A DNA stretch of 64,000 nucleotides from Pogostemon cablin (GCA_023678885.1 CM042998.1:4653820-4717819); one strand, 5' to 3'; positions 43,850 to 56,138 are shown, counted from the stretch's first letter. Program-made: numbers and translations. The notes: generated by a model from the sequence alone, not told the origin.

Positions 43850-44487
43850 AATTCCGAAGCCGATGCAGTAGCGGACCCATCCACATACATTACCCATGGT
43901 TTTCTTCTTTCCTCTCTGGTTGGCATAGGGAATGTGAGCTCCACTATGAAATCAACCATCACTTGTCCTTTGACCGTGTTCCTCGGTAGGTATGCGATAT
44001 CAAATTGTCTCAATTCGACGGACCACTTGAGTAATCTTCCAGCTGCGTCCGGCCTCTGGAGCACTTGCCTCAATAGAAATGTTGTCAGCACCTCTATGGT
44101 ATGCTCCACGAAATATGGCCTTATCTTTCTCAAACTCATAACAAGAGCGTATGCTATTTTCTCCATTACTGGAACCTGAGTTCCGCATCCCTCAAGGATT
44201 GGCTTACGAAGTATACCGGTTTTTTATTCTTCTCCTCCGTCTTGACCAGTACTGAACTGATCGCCGTTTCCGATACTACTAGATATAGCTATAGTGTTTC
44301 ACCTAGTGATGGTTTAGAGAGAATTCTGGGATTAGACAGTTTCTTTTTTATCTCATCAAATGCCTTTCCACAGTCTTCTGTCCATTCGAATTTGGCCTTC
44401 TTTATGACGTCGAAGAACGGCTTGTACTTGTCCGATACTTTCGACATGAATTTATTCAAGGCGGCCAGCCTACCTGTCAAGTTCTGA
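43850..44487 (-). pseudogene. Gypsy RNase H and start of a second RNase H, truncated
   Basis: The connection region (44480-44289) shows MTGRLAALNKFMSKVSDKYK and FEWTEDCGKAFDEIK. RNase H (44166-43843) shows KIRPYFVEHTIEVLT and LLKWSVELRQFDIAYLPR. It ends with WVMYVDGSATASASE, which looks like the first block of the additional (archaeal-type) RNase H of Tat elements. The element is cut there. Frame changes separate the parts. Confidence 0.78.
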
Positions 44488-44489
44488 AC

Positions 44490-45177
44490 CTATTTCATGT
44501 GCCTCGGAGGACCCATCTTTAGGATCGCTTCCACTTTCTCCGGGTTCATCTCAATTTCCCTCAAACTAACCAAGTATCCAATGAAACTTCCCTTGCTTAC
44601 TCTGAACGTACACTTTTTCAGGTTTAACTTCATTTTATAATGTCGGAAGATTCCGAACACTCTCTTTAGATGACCGAAATGATCCATTCTTTTCAGACAC
44701 CACGGTATTGTCCACGTATACCTCAACTATCTTCCTGATCTCTCATTTAAACATCTTATTCACTAGCCTTTGATAGGTCGCCCCCGCGTTCCGCAGATCG
44801 AAGGACATGTTGTTTCATTCGTAGACACCATTTCTGCAAAAGAAAGCCGTATTTCCCTTATTGTCTGGGTGCATCGGGATCTGATGGTACCCCGAGAACG
44901 CATCCATGAAGCTCATGACTTCGTGTTCCGCCGTGGCGTCGACCATTTGATCAATTGATGGGAGGGGGTAGCTGTATTTGGGGCATGCCTTGTTTAGATC
45001 TGTGAAATCGATACACAATCTCCACGATCCTTCCTTCTTTTTTACCATAACTGGATTTTGTACCCTTATCGAGTATTTACATTCGCTGATTCTTTCACTC
45101 GCCAACAGCTTATGCACTTCCAATTCCATAGTCGTGTTCTTCTCTAGGCTGATGGAATGGTGGGACGTTGGGGTCAA
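44490..45177 (-). pseudogene. Gypsy reverse transcriptase, YVDD changed to YVDN
   Basis: The first frame (45177-44815) contains MVKKKEGSWRLCIDFTDLNK, then ACPKYSYPLPSIDQMVDAT and SFMDAFSGYHQIPM. The catalytic box reads VEVYVDNTVV (44707-44718 for YVDN) instead of YVDD. The C-terminal part (44726-44490) shows LKRVFGIFRHYKMKLNLKKC and FIGYLVSLREIEMNPEKVEA. Frameshifts lie near 44810 and 44690. Confidence 0.87.
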
Positions 45178-45779
45178 TGTTCAATCTGTGACAGGCGTAC
45201 TTTGGGTGCACTCTCGGTGTTTTGTTCGGGTTCTAGGCGAACACTTCCAGACTCACTTTTAGTAGTTGGGTTAGCTCCTTCTTGAATTTGTTTTCCTATT
45301 ACGTCTCAATCTTAACTTTGATGTCCGCGTTCTCTGGGTCCAGCTGTACTACCTCTGTTTTTCCTGCTGTCGAGGCTCCTTCCCTTAGTTTCATCCTCGG
45401 ATCCTCATCGGGTGTCAATGGTTTTTGCCTCGGCTCCTTTGCTACTTCTCTCCCTTTTCCATTTCCTGATCAACTGGATTTGGATGTACCTCGGTTATTG
45501 CGAGGAGCACGTTATTCCCTTGTTTCTCTTCTCCTTTCCCTTCTTCAATTTCTACGATCACATCAGGTTCATTCTCCTTTTGCTCCTCTTCTCGTGGTAC
45601 TTCGATTCTCGTTTGTATTTCATGGCTCTCCTCTTCTTCCATGATATATTCGAAACTTAGCATCTCATAATCCATGTCGTGATAACTCAAACCCTCTACC
45701 TTTTCTATGAATGAACACTCTTTTGCCCTCCTTTGATTTCCTATCACCATCGCTACCCTGCCATCTGCTGTAACAAACT

Positions 45780-46422
45780 TGAGACACTAATGAAGGGTGG
45801 ACGGGATAGCTCCGAAGGGGCATCCCAATATACAGTTGTAAGTAGAGGCTTGATCTACGACTTTGAATGTTAGTTGTTTCTGTATCCCGGTCTTCCCATC
45901 CGAACATTCCAACTGGATTGATAAATCAACTTTCATGATTGGCCCGGTCAACGCATTACTGAACCCTTTGATCTCGTCACTACAAGGTCTCACCTTGTGG
46001 TGACCCTCTCCTCCTAGATTTTCAAATACCTCCTTAAAGATTATATTGGCATACGCCCCGGTATCTACCAAACATCTATAAACTCTGATTCCCGACAGCA
46101 CGGGTGAAATGACTAGAAGGTAGGAATGAGGAGTACTTACCCCATAGAAGTCCATTTTTGTAAAAATGATGTCCGATTCGGTTATCCCTTGTGTCTGCGA
46201 GGTCAGCGACCATACTTGAGGGATTCGTTGGCTTAAATCCCTCAGCTCTTCCTTTCTTCTCTTTTTTGATGTAGTGGTGAACGCCTGAGATGTTCCGACG
46301 TAAGGGATCTCCTCTACAGGTTCCATCATGTGTATTTTCCCGGGTCTATCTTTCCTCGGAGCTTGTCCTCCTATCCTGTTGAACACTGGCGATCGGCCTG
46401 GAGGTGGAGGGAGTAAAGGCAT
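45780..46422 (-). pseudogene. Gypsy aspartic protease
   Basis: The frame contains YRCLVDTGAYANIIF, the DTGA motif, followed by MKVDLSIQLECSD and YNCILGCPF, the second conserved block of retropepsins. The frame opens after gag and stops near 45787. Between it and the reverse transcriptase (45780-45180) lies a glutamate-rich linker in another frame. Confidence 0.82.
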
Positions 46423-46639
46423 CGCTCCTCCATTCTTCTCTCTGTTCGGGAACCTCTGTTAACCTGGAGGGGGAGAAAGATTAGCGTCCCTCCTGTAAAC
46501 CCTCGGCCTCGGGGCCTACAGCATTCCTCTCAACTTTTCTTCCTTGAATAACTTTCATAATTCTGTGATTAAGTCTCGGCACTGATCGGTGTTGTGCTCA
46601 TGCATCTGATGGCACATAAAATACTTGAGGGAATTGGTG

Positions 46640-48204
46640 AGTTCTGATGTCATAGGACTGGTCTCAGCGTCTGAAGAATCTGTTGATCTTTGACGTAGTA
46701 AAAACCTCGGCAACATTTAGATTGGTGCCAGACTTCAGTTCTTCGTACATTTGTTATACCTCGGCAACATTTAGATTGGTGCCAGACTTTCAGCTGTACC
46801 GCTTTCCACAGGCTAGTTTCTGGGTGAAGCGCTCCCATCACCGTGATGAGACATGCTTCTTCCTCCATGACTTTCCCATTGACCTCTATTAGTTGAACCT
46901 CTTCAGAAAATCTCGTAAGCTTTCTGTCGATCTCTGGCGAACGTTAGCCAACTTGTGTTTCGGCTCTTTAGATGCCCCCAGGTATGAATACTGTATCAGA
47001 AAAACCTCCATCAATTCTTCCCAATTCTTGATGGATGTTGCCGGAACCGCTCTAAACCAGGCGTGGGCCTTATTTCCCAGGGTTAGAGGGAACATCCTGC
47101 ACAATGTGACCTCATTCGCGCCTTGAGCCCTCATCCACATCAGATACTTCTCGATATGAGAATAAGGGTCATAATCACAATCGAAAATTAAACTTGAGGG
47201 GAATTTGACTCCCTATTGCCGAGGGGCATTACTGATTTCCACAGTGAATGGTGAAGGAGCCACCGCCTGTTGGAGGACTCCTCCTATTCCCGACATCTTT
47301 CTTTCTAGATCCACGAAGCGTTTGTTTACTTCTTCATTTATTAAGACTTGTAAATTTCTGGCTGGGGTAGTTGGAAATATCTCTCTATTCTCCGACCAAA
47401 CTTCTGCGTGGGTCTCCATTCGTCCCACCCCTCTTCGTGGGGTGGGCCTTCTGCTCCGCCCGTTTCGTGGCAGGGATAGCTCCGTCTTGGATAGATCTTC
47501 CCACGAAGGATCTCGGCTTTCCTGTGAGAATGGCGCCGAAGATGAATAAGATCTTTGATTTCTTGGCCTTCTGCCCCGATTACACCTCCTTCGACTACTC
47601 CTCTGATGTTCTGGAGATGGCTGAGGATGATGGTGCCCTCTCTGAGAGACAGATGGCATTCTTCGTGGGGCTTCGTCTTCCACCGGTACTTCCCGGGTTG
47701 CGAGTCGACCTCTCCTTTGGTTTTGTGGGCGAGGCCAATGGGGGGTGCTCTGCTTCTTGATCTTATCCTGGCCGTGGTTGCCTCCTGGCGTCATCTCCCC
47801 TGGATACTTCCGGGGTGGGAGATTTCTCATCCCCTGATTCCTTCCTGGTTGCGGTTGTCTTGGGCCCCCTTTTTCGGTCGGCGAAGGTATTCACTGAATC
47901 TTTCTTCTGTCGGAGTTTCGTTCACGCTCTCCCTTTCTCCGGCGTTCCTCTTCCGTATGAAGTTGATAGTTTCTCTTGCGTCTCCTCCGTTGTATTCTCT
48001 TCTGGCGTCTTTCCTTCTCTCAAGATCCTCTCGCAGATCGCCGTGGCTTCCCCTATGAGCGCTAAAGCTCAACCTCGGCAGTTGAACCGGGAGAGTTTCC
48101 GCAGTATACTCATCAATCACCCTTCGAATCTTTTCATTCATTTCTTTTATTTTTTGGGGGTCACCTAGATTTGGGACGGGGATAGATCTCGCCGGAGTGG
48201 GCAC
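46640..48204 (-). pseudogene. Gypsy gag
   Basis: The N-terminal charged part (48204-47827 and 47830-47213) is rich in Arg, Glu and Ser. The Retrotrans_gag core is at 47140-46889: TLGNKAHAWFRAVPATSIKN, WEELMEVFLIQYSY, and RQRSTESLRDFLKRFN. It continues at 46868 with MEEEACLITVMGALHPETSL. A 55-bp sequence with TCGGCAACATTTAGATTGGT occurs twice (46707 and 46762), a small tandem duplication. Several + strand open frames over this region (47205-48168) are reverse shadows. Confidence 0.82.
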
Positions 48205-48437
48205 TTCTATGACCGGAGCGCTGATTTAGACATTATTTCCACTCCTGATCACATTTCGCTGAGCTCTGGAATATTCTCCCTCTCTTCGTTTCTAGGGGTT
48301 GTAAATCCTTCACCTCCCATCTCAAAATCAAGAAACAGAACAAGGATCCAGGGATTTTTCTCAAAGAATTAAACTAAGAATTAAAGATAGACAGAACAGG
48401 GATAGCTAATCGTAGCGTTCCCACAGACGGCGCCAAC

Positions 48438-49339
48438 TGTTGATACGTGTTCTTGGCTAGTTAATTTATACTTAAGAGATAAAGATTATTGTGTAACTGA
48501 ACCAAGAACGATCACAATCAAACAAGATAAAATCATAAATAAGAGATCATAACGAATAGAAAATCGAATTCCAACCAAAGAACTCAACTGATTTTTATTA
48601 CTCTCCCTTAGAACAACAATCATAAAATCCTCCAATTACAAGTGTAATGTCTAAAGTGAGAATGAGTAACATGTCTCTCTCATGTGAGAGAAGCTATTTA
48701 TATTATTTACAAACCTTAATCTTGAGCCAATTGTCTAGTGCCACCTGGATGGAGACAAGTCATCATTAATGAAGTTGTCTGGTACGCTGACCAGCCTGGG
48801 AAGGGGACTGGGTTCCATGGGCTGTCTTTGCAGGGTGTCACAGACCGCCTCTGTCCTTTGCGGCTTCCCATTGGTAGTTGGAGGGGGATGCACTAGTTGC
48901 TTACTGTCTTCTAGTTAAGATTGTTGTCCAAGGTATCCCATCTTACCGTTAACCTTGTCTTCTAGCCTGCTGTACTCGTTAGTCTTCATAATGGTGTATG
49001 TCCTTTGTCCTACAACTCCTGCTATCTGCCTGGTCCTTGGACGGATCAGCTTCTGATGCCATGATGTTCGTCTGAACTCCTGGGTAGAGGGAGGGACCTC
49101 GCCGAGCTTTCTCTCCAAGGGTGCTTCGGACCTCTATCTTTGTCTCTTTATTGGGTTCCTTCTCCGTCATTTCCTAAGCTGGGCTTTTGGGCTAGAGGTG
49201 GTTTCTTTGGGCTGCCTTAGCCGTCCATTCAACACTCCTTCCCAAATTGGGTCACTTTAAGAGTGGGTCTCCTTCTTTAAGTATTTAAGAGTTATTGGAC
49301 CTTGGACCTACTAAGCATGAGGATATAATACTCATAACA
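48438..49339 (-). repeat. 5' LTR of the Gypsy element
   Basis: 902 bp, + strand ends TGTTGATACG and CTCATAACA. It is related to the solo LTR at 3364-4324 over its length, in opposite orientation. On the - strand the TATA block TATAAATAGCTTCTCTCAC is at about 48684-48702. Confidence 0.9.
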
Positions 49340-50638
49340 GTGTACGTTTAGTTATTTCGGTTACAAATAGCCGGCCTTTTTGGTAACTGAATATATAAAT
49401 ACATTTACACACATGAATATTTATATAAATATGCTTAGCAGAAAGAAGGAAAAGAGAACAAATAATTAGTGCAAATAGATTGACGGAAGGAGTGGAATTA
49501 TTGAGAAGGATTCTTCTTGCATGCGAAGTGGTGTTCTTCTTGCACTACGTGGTATTCATTTTTATGAGGTACCCATCAAGTAGTACAATTAATAAGGTAG
49601 CTTCAAGTGATGCCTATTAATAAGATAGCTACTAGTACATTCTTATTTAAGAAGGTATCCATCAAGAAAACAAGTACAAACATAATTAGTACAAAGAATG
49701 TGTAAATAGTGTGGATGAGCGCATTTATAATTTAAATTTATATTTCTATTTGTTTTCTTTCATTATTTAGAATTATACTACATTCTAACAAAATTTATAT
49801 ATATATATATTATAATTCATTAAGATTTCAATTAATTAATATTTAGAAAAAAAAATTCCCCTTATAATTATATTATTCTTAATTGATTTGACACTACTAA
49901 TATTTATAAGAAAAATCAACAAGTCAAAAAAATATTTTTAGTGATTTAATATTTAAATCTAAAACAAAATTCTATACTCCTCTAATCTCCTTACGAAAAA
50001 TTTTAGCTCCATCACTGATTTTAGTGATTTAATATTTCAATCTATAAGATAGTCTCTTATAAATTAGGTTTACATCATAAATCTTGTGAACTTCGTGTCT
50101 CACTAAATTTAAACACCCTAATGATACATAGGGTATATAAATTTGAAAGGGTACATAGAGTTTACATCGTGAATCCGATTTACACAAATATTGGTGAAAA
50201 AAAATACTATACTCCTCACATCCCTTAACGAAAAAAGTTTAACTCCATCAAAGTATATATCACCTGGTTCAATCAAGTAAGCCTCGAAATTTTGTGTTTA
50301 CTTGGAAGAGGGAGTGTTGAAACTTGAAAGAAATCACGAGTTAATGGACATGCGCAGAATCGAAAGAAAAATGCCTAAAATTTCCATCTCTTTATAATCC
50401 AGTTAATACCCGTTGGGCCTAATGCGGCCCGTGATGAATTCTTTCGGGCCGGGTTTAACCCAACAAAATTGAGATCTCGAAAATGTCCCTAAGAGTGTGA
50501 AAAAATTACGGAGGTGCCATCTCATCCCAAATTCATGATGAGATGAAAATCATCTTCTTCCACAAACTACTCCTACTGCTAAACCCTGAAAACGAAAATG
50601 GGGATTTAAGATTAATTCATTTGGTTTATTCTTAATAG
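49340..50638. other. intergenic DNA upstream of the tRNA synthetase gene
   Basis: No gene. Near 49340-49380 a short ACAAATAGCCGGCC piece resembles the terminus of the element at 28629. 49555-49675 has three GGTA(C/G)C(C/T)(A/T)TCAAG-type repeats. The last ~200 bp presumably contain the promoter, but no TATA box could be fixed. Confidence 0.5.
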
Positions 50639-50665
50639 ATGAGAGATGGCTTCTGCTGCTGCTAG
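50639..50665 (+). promoter_or_regulatory. short upstream open frame overlapping the start of the TyrRS gene
   Basis: An ATG at 50639 lies 7 bases before the TyrRS ATG at 50646, in another frame. It opens MRDGFCCC and stops at TAG (50663-50665). If the transcript includes it, scanning ribosomes would meet this ATG first. Confidence 0.55.
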
Positions 50666-52049
50666 TTCTTGTCGAACGCTGCTTCTCAATTCCATTCACA
50701 GAGCCACCTCCTCTCCTTTTCTCCGCCGCCGTCTTCCGCCGTTCCGCCACCATATCCGCCTCTACTCTTCGAGGCGGAATGTGGTTGAAGTTCTTGAAGA
50801 GAGAGGACTTCTCGAGTCCCTCACCTCCGACGCCCTCCTCGGCTCTGACCTCCCTCCCCTTAAAGTCTACTGCGGCTTTGACCCCACTGCCGAGAGTCTC
50901 CACCTCGGTAACCTTCTCGGCTTAATCGTGCTCTCCTGGTTCATCCGCTGCGGCCACCAGGCTGTCGCACTCATCGGCGGCGCCACCGGCCGCGTCGGCG
51001 ACCCATCCGGGAAGAGCCTCGAGAGGCCCGAACTCGACCTAATTTCATTAGAGAGGAACATCTCCGCAATTTCAACCTCGATTCAGAGCATCCTGGGACG
51101 CGTGTCGTCGTCGGATTCGTCCTCCGTCGCGATTTTAAACAACTACGGGTGGTGGAAGGATGTGAAGCTTCTGGATTTCTTGAGGGACGTCGGTAGATAC
51201 GCGAGGGTTGGTGTTATGATGACGAAGGAGAGCGTACGGCGGAGGGTCGAATCGTAGCAGGGGCTGAGCTACACGGAGTTCACATACCAACTACTTCAGG
51301 GCTATGATTTCTTTCATCTCTTCCGTGACGAAGGCGTCAATGTTCAAGTTGGAGGTAGTGATCAATGGGGCAACATCACAGCTGGTACTGATCTCATTCG
51401 AAGGATTCTTCAAACTGAAGGAGCTTATGGACTTACATTTCCACTCCTCAAGAGTGATGGCACCAAGTTCGGAAAATCCGAAGATGGTGCCATCTGGCTC
51501 TCCTCTAAGCTTTTATCCCCTTACCAGTTCTACCAGTACTTCTTCTCCATCACCGATGAGGATGTCGTGAGGTTTCTCAAGATTCTGACATTTCTCACCA
51601 TGGAAGAGATTTCCAAGATTGAGAGTGAAATGAAGGGCCCTGGGTATGTGCCAAATACTGCTCAGCGGAGGCTGGCGGAGGAGGTGACTCGTTTCGTCCA
51701 TGGCGAAGAGGGACTTAGGGAGGCTCTCAAGGCTACCCAGGCATTGAGGCCTGGAGCTGAGACTAAACTGGATTGGAAGAGTATTGAAAGTATTGCAGAG
51801 GATGTTCCCTCTTTTTCTTTGAGGGAAGATCAGGTTTTGAACATCTCCCTTGTGGATCTTTCGGTATCCACCGGCTTGCTTGAGAGTAAATCGGCTGCTC
51901 GTCGTTTGCTGAAGCAAGGGGGGCTTTATTTAAACAACAACAAAATCGATAGTGAAGCAAAGAAGATTGAACCTGATGACATTGTTGATGGGAAAGTGAT
52001 TCTTTTGTCTGCTGGAAAGAAAAATAAGATGATTGTGAGAATTTCTTGA
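50646..52049 (+). CDS. tyrosyl-tRNA synthetase, organellar (bacterial) type, with an in-frame TAG at codon 204
   Basis: The enzyme charges tRNA-Tyr with tyrosine; this bacterial-type form in plants serves chloroplasts and mitochondria. The reading frame is intronless, 467 codons plus stop, the expected size. Residues 1-45 are Ser/Arg-rich without acidic residues, as in a transit peptide. VYCGFDPTAESLHLGNLLGL (from residue 74) contains the HIGH-type signature HLGN (86-89). GGATGRVGDPSGKS follows at 111. After the stop come QVGGSDQWGNITAG and KFGKS (274-278), the KMSKS-type loop. Residues from about 400 form an S4-like RNA-binding domain (SKSAARRLLKQGGLYLNN). The only lesion is TAG at 51255-51257 where GAG (Glu) would be expected. 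The frame is otherwise perfectly open on both sides, so the lesion is recent, allelic or a sequence error. Confidence 0.93.
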
Positions 52050-54778
52050 TCTATCTTTGATTCTTGGATTGTGAAATGTAGTTTTATCATCTATGGTATG
52101 ATAGAGTTTTGTAGAGATAATTGCTCTATGGGATGAAAACACAGAATCTCATATCATATTAGTAATGAATTTTTTCAATACTTGATTGGGTTCACTTGAG
52201 AAGATATTTTGAGCAAATTTATACTAGACGTGCTGGGTTGGATATTATCTAATGAATGAAAGCACTCTAGAGTTCGACATCCTTTATGTCATTTGCAATA
52301 TAAACTGCATTAAGGTATGATGTTAAAATACGGTGCAAAACTCTCTCATGTCCAATATTTATTGGTGTAATTATCAATCTACATCCCTCCATTTGCTCTT
52401 TCATCAGCTTACTACTTAGGTAATTTGTAGGCCTTGAAGAAGGGTTATTTGAACCAAAGTTCCTGTCCTGCTACTGCTTGCTATACTGAATTACTGATAC
52501 CTAGTTTACACCATACCAAGACTACATATGACCCTTAATGTTCTCCTGGGGTTATTTTAGTGAGATCCATGCATATGCATGCATTGAAATTTATGTGTTT
52601 ATTGTCATTGTTGCTTGCTATCCTGCTTGTATGGTTCATGCATTTTCTGCAACTCACTTTTAATGACTAACAACCTAACAAGCTTGAGTAATTTCTAGGA
52701 TTGTTGTTGGTTTAAATCTTCTCCCAAGCCCACTAGAACTCTTGTCTAGCTCCTGCAGATCTATTCCCAAGTTCCTGTTTTGTACCATTAAGTATGGCAC
52801 ATCTTGCCATAGGAACTGGGTATGACATGACTCATTATCTCTGGCGTTTAATCTCCTTTTGGAAAAAAGAATGCTATTCTTACAACTCAAAATTCTCCTC
52901 ATATTTCTTGAATTATGAAGTTAAGTTTTAAAATTAGCTTTACTCTTATAAGGGATGACCCTTTTATGCACAGTAATTTATCTCTAAAACAATTGCAGTA
53001 GCATAGGACACTTAAAATGTGTATTATTGTTAAGCTGTGTAGTCCTTTCAATAAGGATGGCTATCTTTTGGTTAGAGAAACACGACGAACTAGAACTAGT
53101 ATAATTGGCAGCAAGCCTAATTAAGAAATCTAGTGTAGAAGATTAGAATATAGAAAAATCTTCTTACCTGTTGCTGTAAGTAAGAGTTGGGAGCAGGGAA
53201 TAAGGTAATGAAAGAGGATTCTAGTTTCTTTAGTTTTAGATTCCTCTTGATGCTAAAATACTGCATAGGCCCTTTTTGGATACCAATTTCCACCCAGTGG
53301 GCCTATAAGGGTCTTCAAGACCATGAAAGCAATGAGAAATGATCACAATGTAGTGCTTAAACAAGAAAAGGCCTATCACTATAGCAGCAAATTAGATAAG
53401 TTTCGTGAGCGGGCTGATCCTTGTTCATTAGGTCAAGCCCTATCGAGCCAATAACTAAACGGGTCACGCGTTAAATAATTCAATTAAATGGGTATCTGAT
53501 ATTGAGGACTTGGATCTAATGGACCTCGGACTAATTGAGCCACAGAATTAAAAAAAAAATTGAAAATAGTCATTTTCATATTTCAATTAATTTATTTATA
53601 CAGTATTTTATTCAGCTAAACATGTATACAAAATATGAAATGAACCTATCATTAGCATGGTTATAATTATAGGGCGACAAATTATTTAAGCTTTTAATTG
53701 TCTTTCGCCTTTAAGAATTGGTTTCCTTGAGTATTACTTGATAGCACTGCAACTATTTTTGCAACATTGGTTCTCCCTTAAAATAGGTATCCTCTAAAAT
53801 AATTTTATTGTTGTTCCAATTTATCATTCTACATGCGAAGGAATGCATTACTATATATATATATATAAAGAGATTTCACGCTGAAATGGGCCAGTTTCTG
53901 TACTGTTTGAGGTTACCAATTATTCACGCGTCCACTTCTCTTTTGTAAATGGCTTAGAGAATGCATGTTCTTGCTCTCCCTCTCCACCTTCATCTCTCTC
54001 TACCTATATATGTATTCTCAGCTGCTCTGAATCCTTCCGCTTTAGCTTTCTTGCACAAGGACAGTAAGTACTTCTCTTTTGTACATTATGCTTCTGAATT
54101 TTCAGATGAAGTCTAATTGTTCGACTGCTTGTAGCACACCCACAAGTTCCATCCATCTGCAGTAAATTCAGCTGCATTGGCACCTTCATACGACATAGGT
54201 ATGCTCTCATCTCTGGTACATTATGTTTTTCTGTCTGACCTTTATGATTCCATTGCACGGGTGTAAGAATTTTGTATTCTCTGCTTTTACTTTCTCAAGT
54301 TAAAAAGAAACTTTTTTTTTCTTTTCTTTCCTGATTGTTAGCATACTTTTAAGTTTCTGCTGCACCAAATTCATCTTCTGTAAAAATATTGTATTGTCCT
54401 ATGAGCGTCCTTGTGGCAATACTTTTTTTTTTTTGGTTACTGTGCATTCACATGTTAAAACCCGTTGATAAGGAATGCCACATAATTAAAATTCCAGGGG
54501 GTGGTTTAAGAAATTAAGAGGGGTGCTGCATGAGGGACATTCACCAACTACCCTTCTTTTACGTCACTGCTTTTTACATCTGCAGCATTAGCTGTATATG
54601 GTTTTTTTTTTTTTTTTTTGCAACATAAATTGGGATTAAATTGCATTACTTCTAGAGTTTTGTGATTGAGGCGAATTGGTTGAGGTTCTTGATTTCATTG
54701 TTCTCCTTTTGTTGTTAGGTTTTTTGTTGGACAGTGTCAATGCAAATAATGGGTCTGCCTCTTTTTTGCTTTCTGTTT
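52050..54778. other. 3' flank of TyrRS and intergenic DNA, no gene supported
   Basis: It includes a probable 3' UTR just after 52049. 53940-54260 has moderately complex sequence with several GTA-like and TTGCAG-like splice-type signals and C/T-rich tracts, but no recognisable protein. Poly(T) runs lie at 54423-54435 and 54602-54620. It may be part of a transcript I cannot define. Confidence 0.45.
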
Positions 54779-54865
54779 ATTTGTGATGAGGCTGCGGATT
54801 GCTCTTGGGAGATGTGAATGGTACACTCATATTAGCTATAAATTGGCTTAATCTTACAAAATATA
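54779..54865 (+). repeat. direct repeat copy 1 (partner 56397-56483)
   Basis: Both copies carry TTTGTGAT(G/A)AGGC(T/C)G(C/T)GGATTG and TTAGCTA(T/G)AAATTGGCTTA then ATCTT. They are about 1.62 kb apart and flank the kinase exon relic. Confidence 0.8.
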
Positions 54866-55795
54866 AATTAGGGATATTCCTACTTTTTTTGAGGCTTCTT
54901 TAGAGGAAAGCACTTTACTAAAGTTTGTTATAGGCATATCTGCTCTACCCTAATTAAAGAGCTTAAATAAGTGACTCAAAATTAATTGCATTTCTTTTGA
55001 TATTATTAAATTGCTATGGTTTAGTCGCTGACTATACTAATATGAACCATAGGTTAATACTCTTGTTAAGTTGGAGGTGCACCTTCTCAATGCCATGCAT
55101 TGAGTTCTTACCCATATATAGCTCCTGTGTGTCAGAACTAATATTTTTCTTTCTCCTAGAGTTGCTCTTATTTCTTGGCCATGACTAACTGGAGGGACTA
55201 GGGAAGAGCCAACAACCACACATCATGTTAGACTTCTTCGCAAACAATCAATTGTTAATCATTTAGCATTCGAGTAAAGTCAGCAATTTACATTATTTTT
55301 AACTTGTAGTAATTTAATCAATCATGCATGCTACTTCACTTTCTCTTATATTGTGACAGAGAGGTATGCTAACCTTATTGCAGTGGTGGAGAAGGGCTGA
55401 AAGAATGATGAGTCGAAGGGAAACAGCAGGTTTATTTAATTTGGCGTTCACTTTACTCAATGACATGCATTTTGCACATTCATAAATATCAAATAGATAG
55501 CTGTGAGTTTTGAAGTTTATGCTTCCTTTGTTCTTTTTTTCACATCAGTTGAGTTTCCTTTGTAAAAGAATTTTCATCCTACTATTTCTCAGTAGGTTTA
55601 TTTCTCCATGATTTTTCTGCTGCAGTGTGTAATTTATATTCCCATAGCATTTACTTTTTTTGTCCTAAATGCTGTGAATTATTAAACTTTAGCTTCCCTG
55701 CAGAATTGCCGCAAGCAACTTCAGGCTATTGATTTTGTTCATTCAGTTATGCAGTTAATCTTTCCATCATAACTGATCCATTGGTAAATCCACAG

Positions 55796-55935
55796 GCCAG
55801 AAAATAGGTGAGATAGTGGGAAGTCATTATATGGCTCCAGAGGTGTTGAGAGGAATTGTGGTCCTGAAATAGACGCATGGGGTGGTGGTGTGATTCTCTA
55901 TGTATTATTATGTGGCGTTCTGCCTTTTTGGGCTG
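55796..55935 (+). pseudogene. single exon relic of a calcium-dependent protein kinase (CPK/CDPK)
   Basis: The fragment reads KIGEIVGSHYMAPEVL, then after a one-base loss NCGPEIDAW and GVILYVLLCGVLPFWA. This is the activation-segment/APE and subdomain IX part of a CDPK Ser/Thr kinase, with family members reading GSPYYMAPEVL and PFWA. It is bordered by an AG (before 55796) and a donor GTAAGC straight after PFWA, the usual intron position in CPK genes. A stop results in the original frame after the frameshift near 55851. No other CPK exons, calmodulin-like EF hands or catalytic-loop exon were found nearby, so it is an isolated relic. Confidence 0.82.
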
Positions 55936-56134
55936 GTAAGCTATCTCCTGACATCTTTCAGCATCATATGAGATTATAAATGCACTTGAAGTGCCAGTTC
56001 CAACTGAGTATGATTGAATCACTATATCAATATCTAGAAACGTGTGAGAGGAGAAGTAAGTTTAATCTACGACCAGCTTAAGGTTAGGTAAGCAACGTGC
56101 TCATACTTGCAAGTGCATAATTCTGTCACCTTTT

Positions 56135-56138
<4 letters not shown>

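Larger units (their letters stand above)
43850..49339 (-). mobile_element. 3'-truncated Gypsy element, Tat-like lineage
   Basis: On the - strand: 5' LTR (48438-49339), then GTTGGCGCCGTCTGTGGGA (the GGCGCC type of primer-binding site next to many Gypsy LTRs), gag, protease, reverse transcriptase, RNase H, and the start of a second RNase-H-like block (WVMYVDGSAT). The DLNKACPK-type reverse-transcriptase motif and an extra RNase H point to the Tat/Ogre-type non-chromoviruses (family knowledge). The sequence ends about 43850; integrase and the 3' LTR are missing. All coding parts carry stops and frameshifts. Confidence 0.88.

Noticed and set aside
47205..48168. Several + strand open frames of 110-170 codons
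   Set aside because: Reverse-strand shadows of the Gypsy gag region, which is recognisable on the - strand.
53880..54060. Possible microRNA precursor
   Set aside because: A short C/T-rich stretch caught the eye, but no stable paired arm or known mature sequence could be identified.
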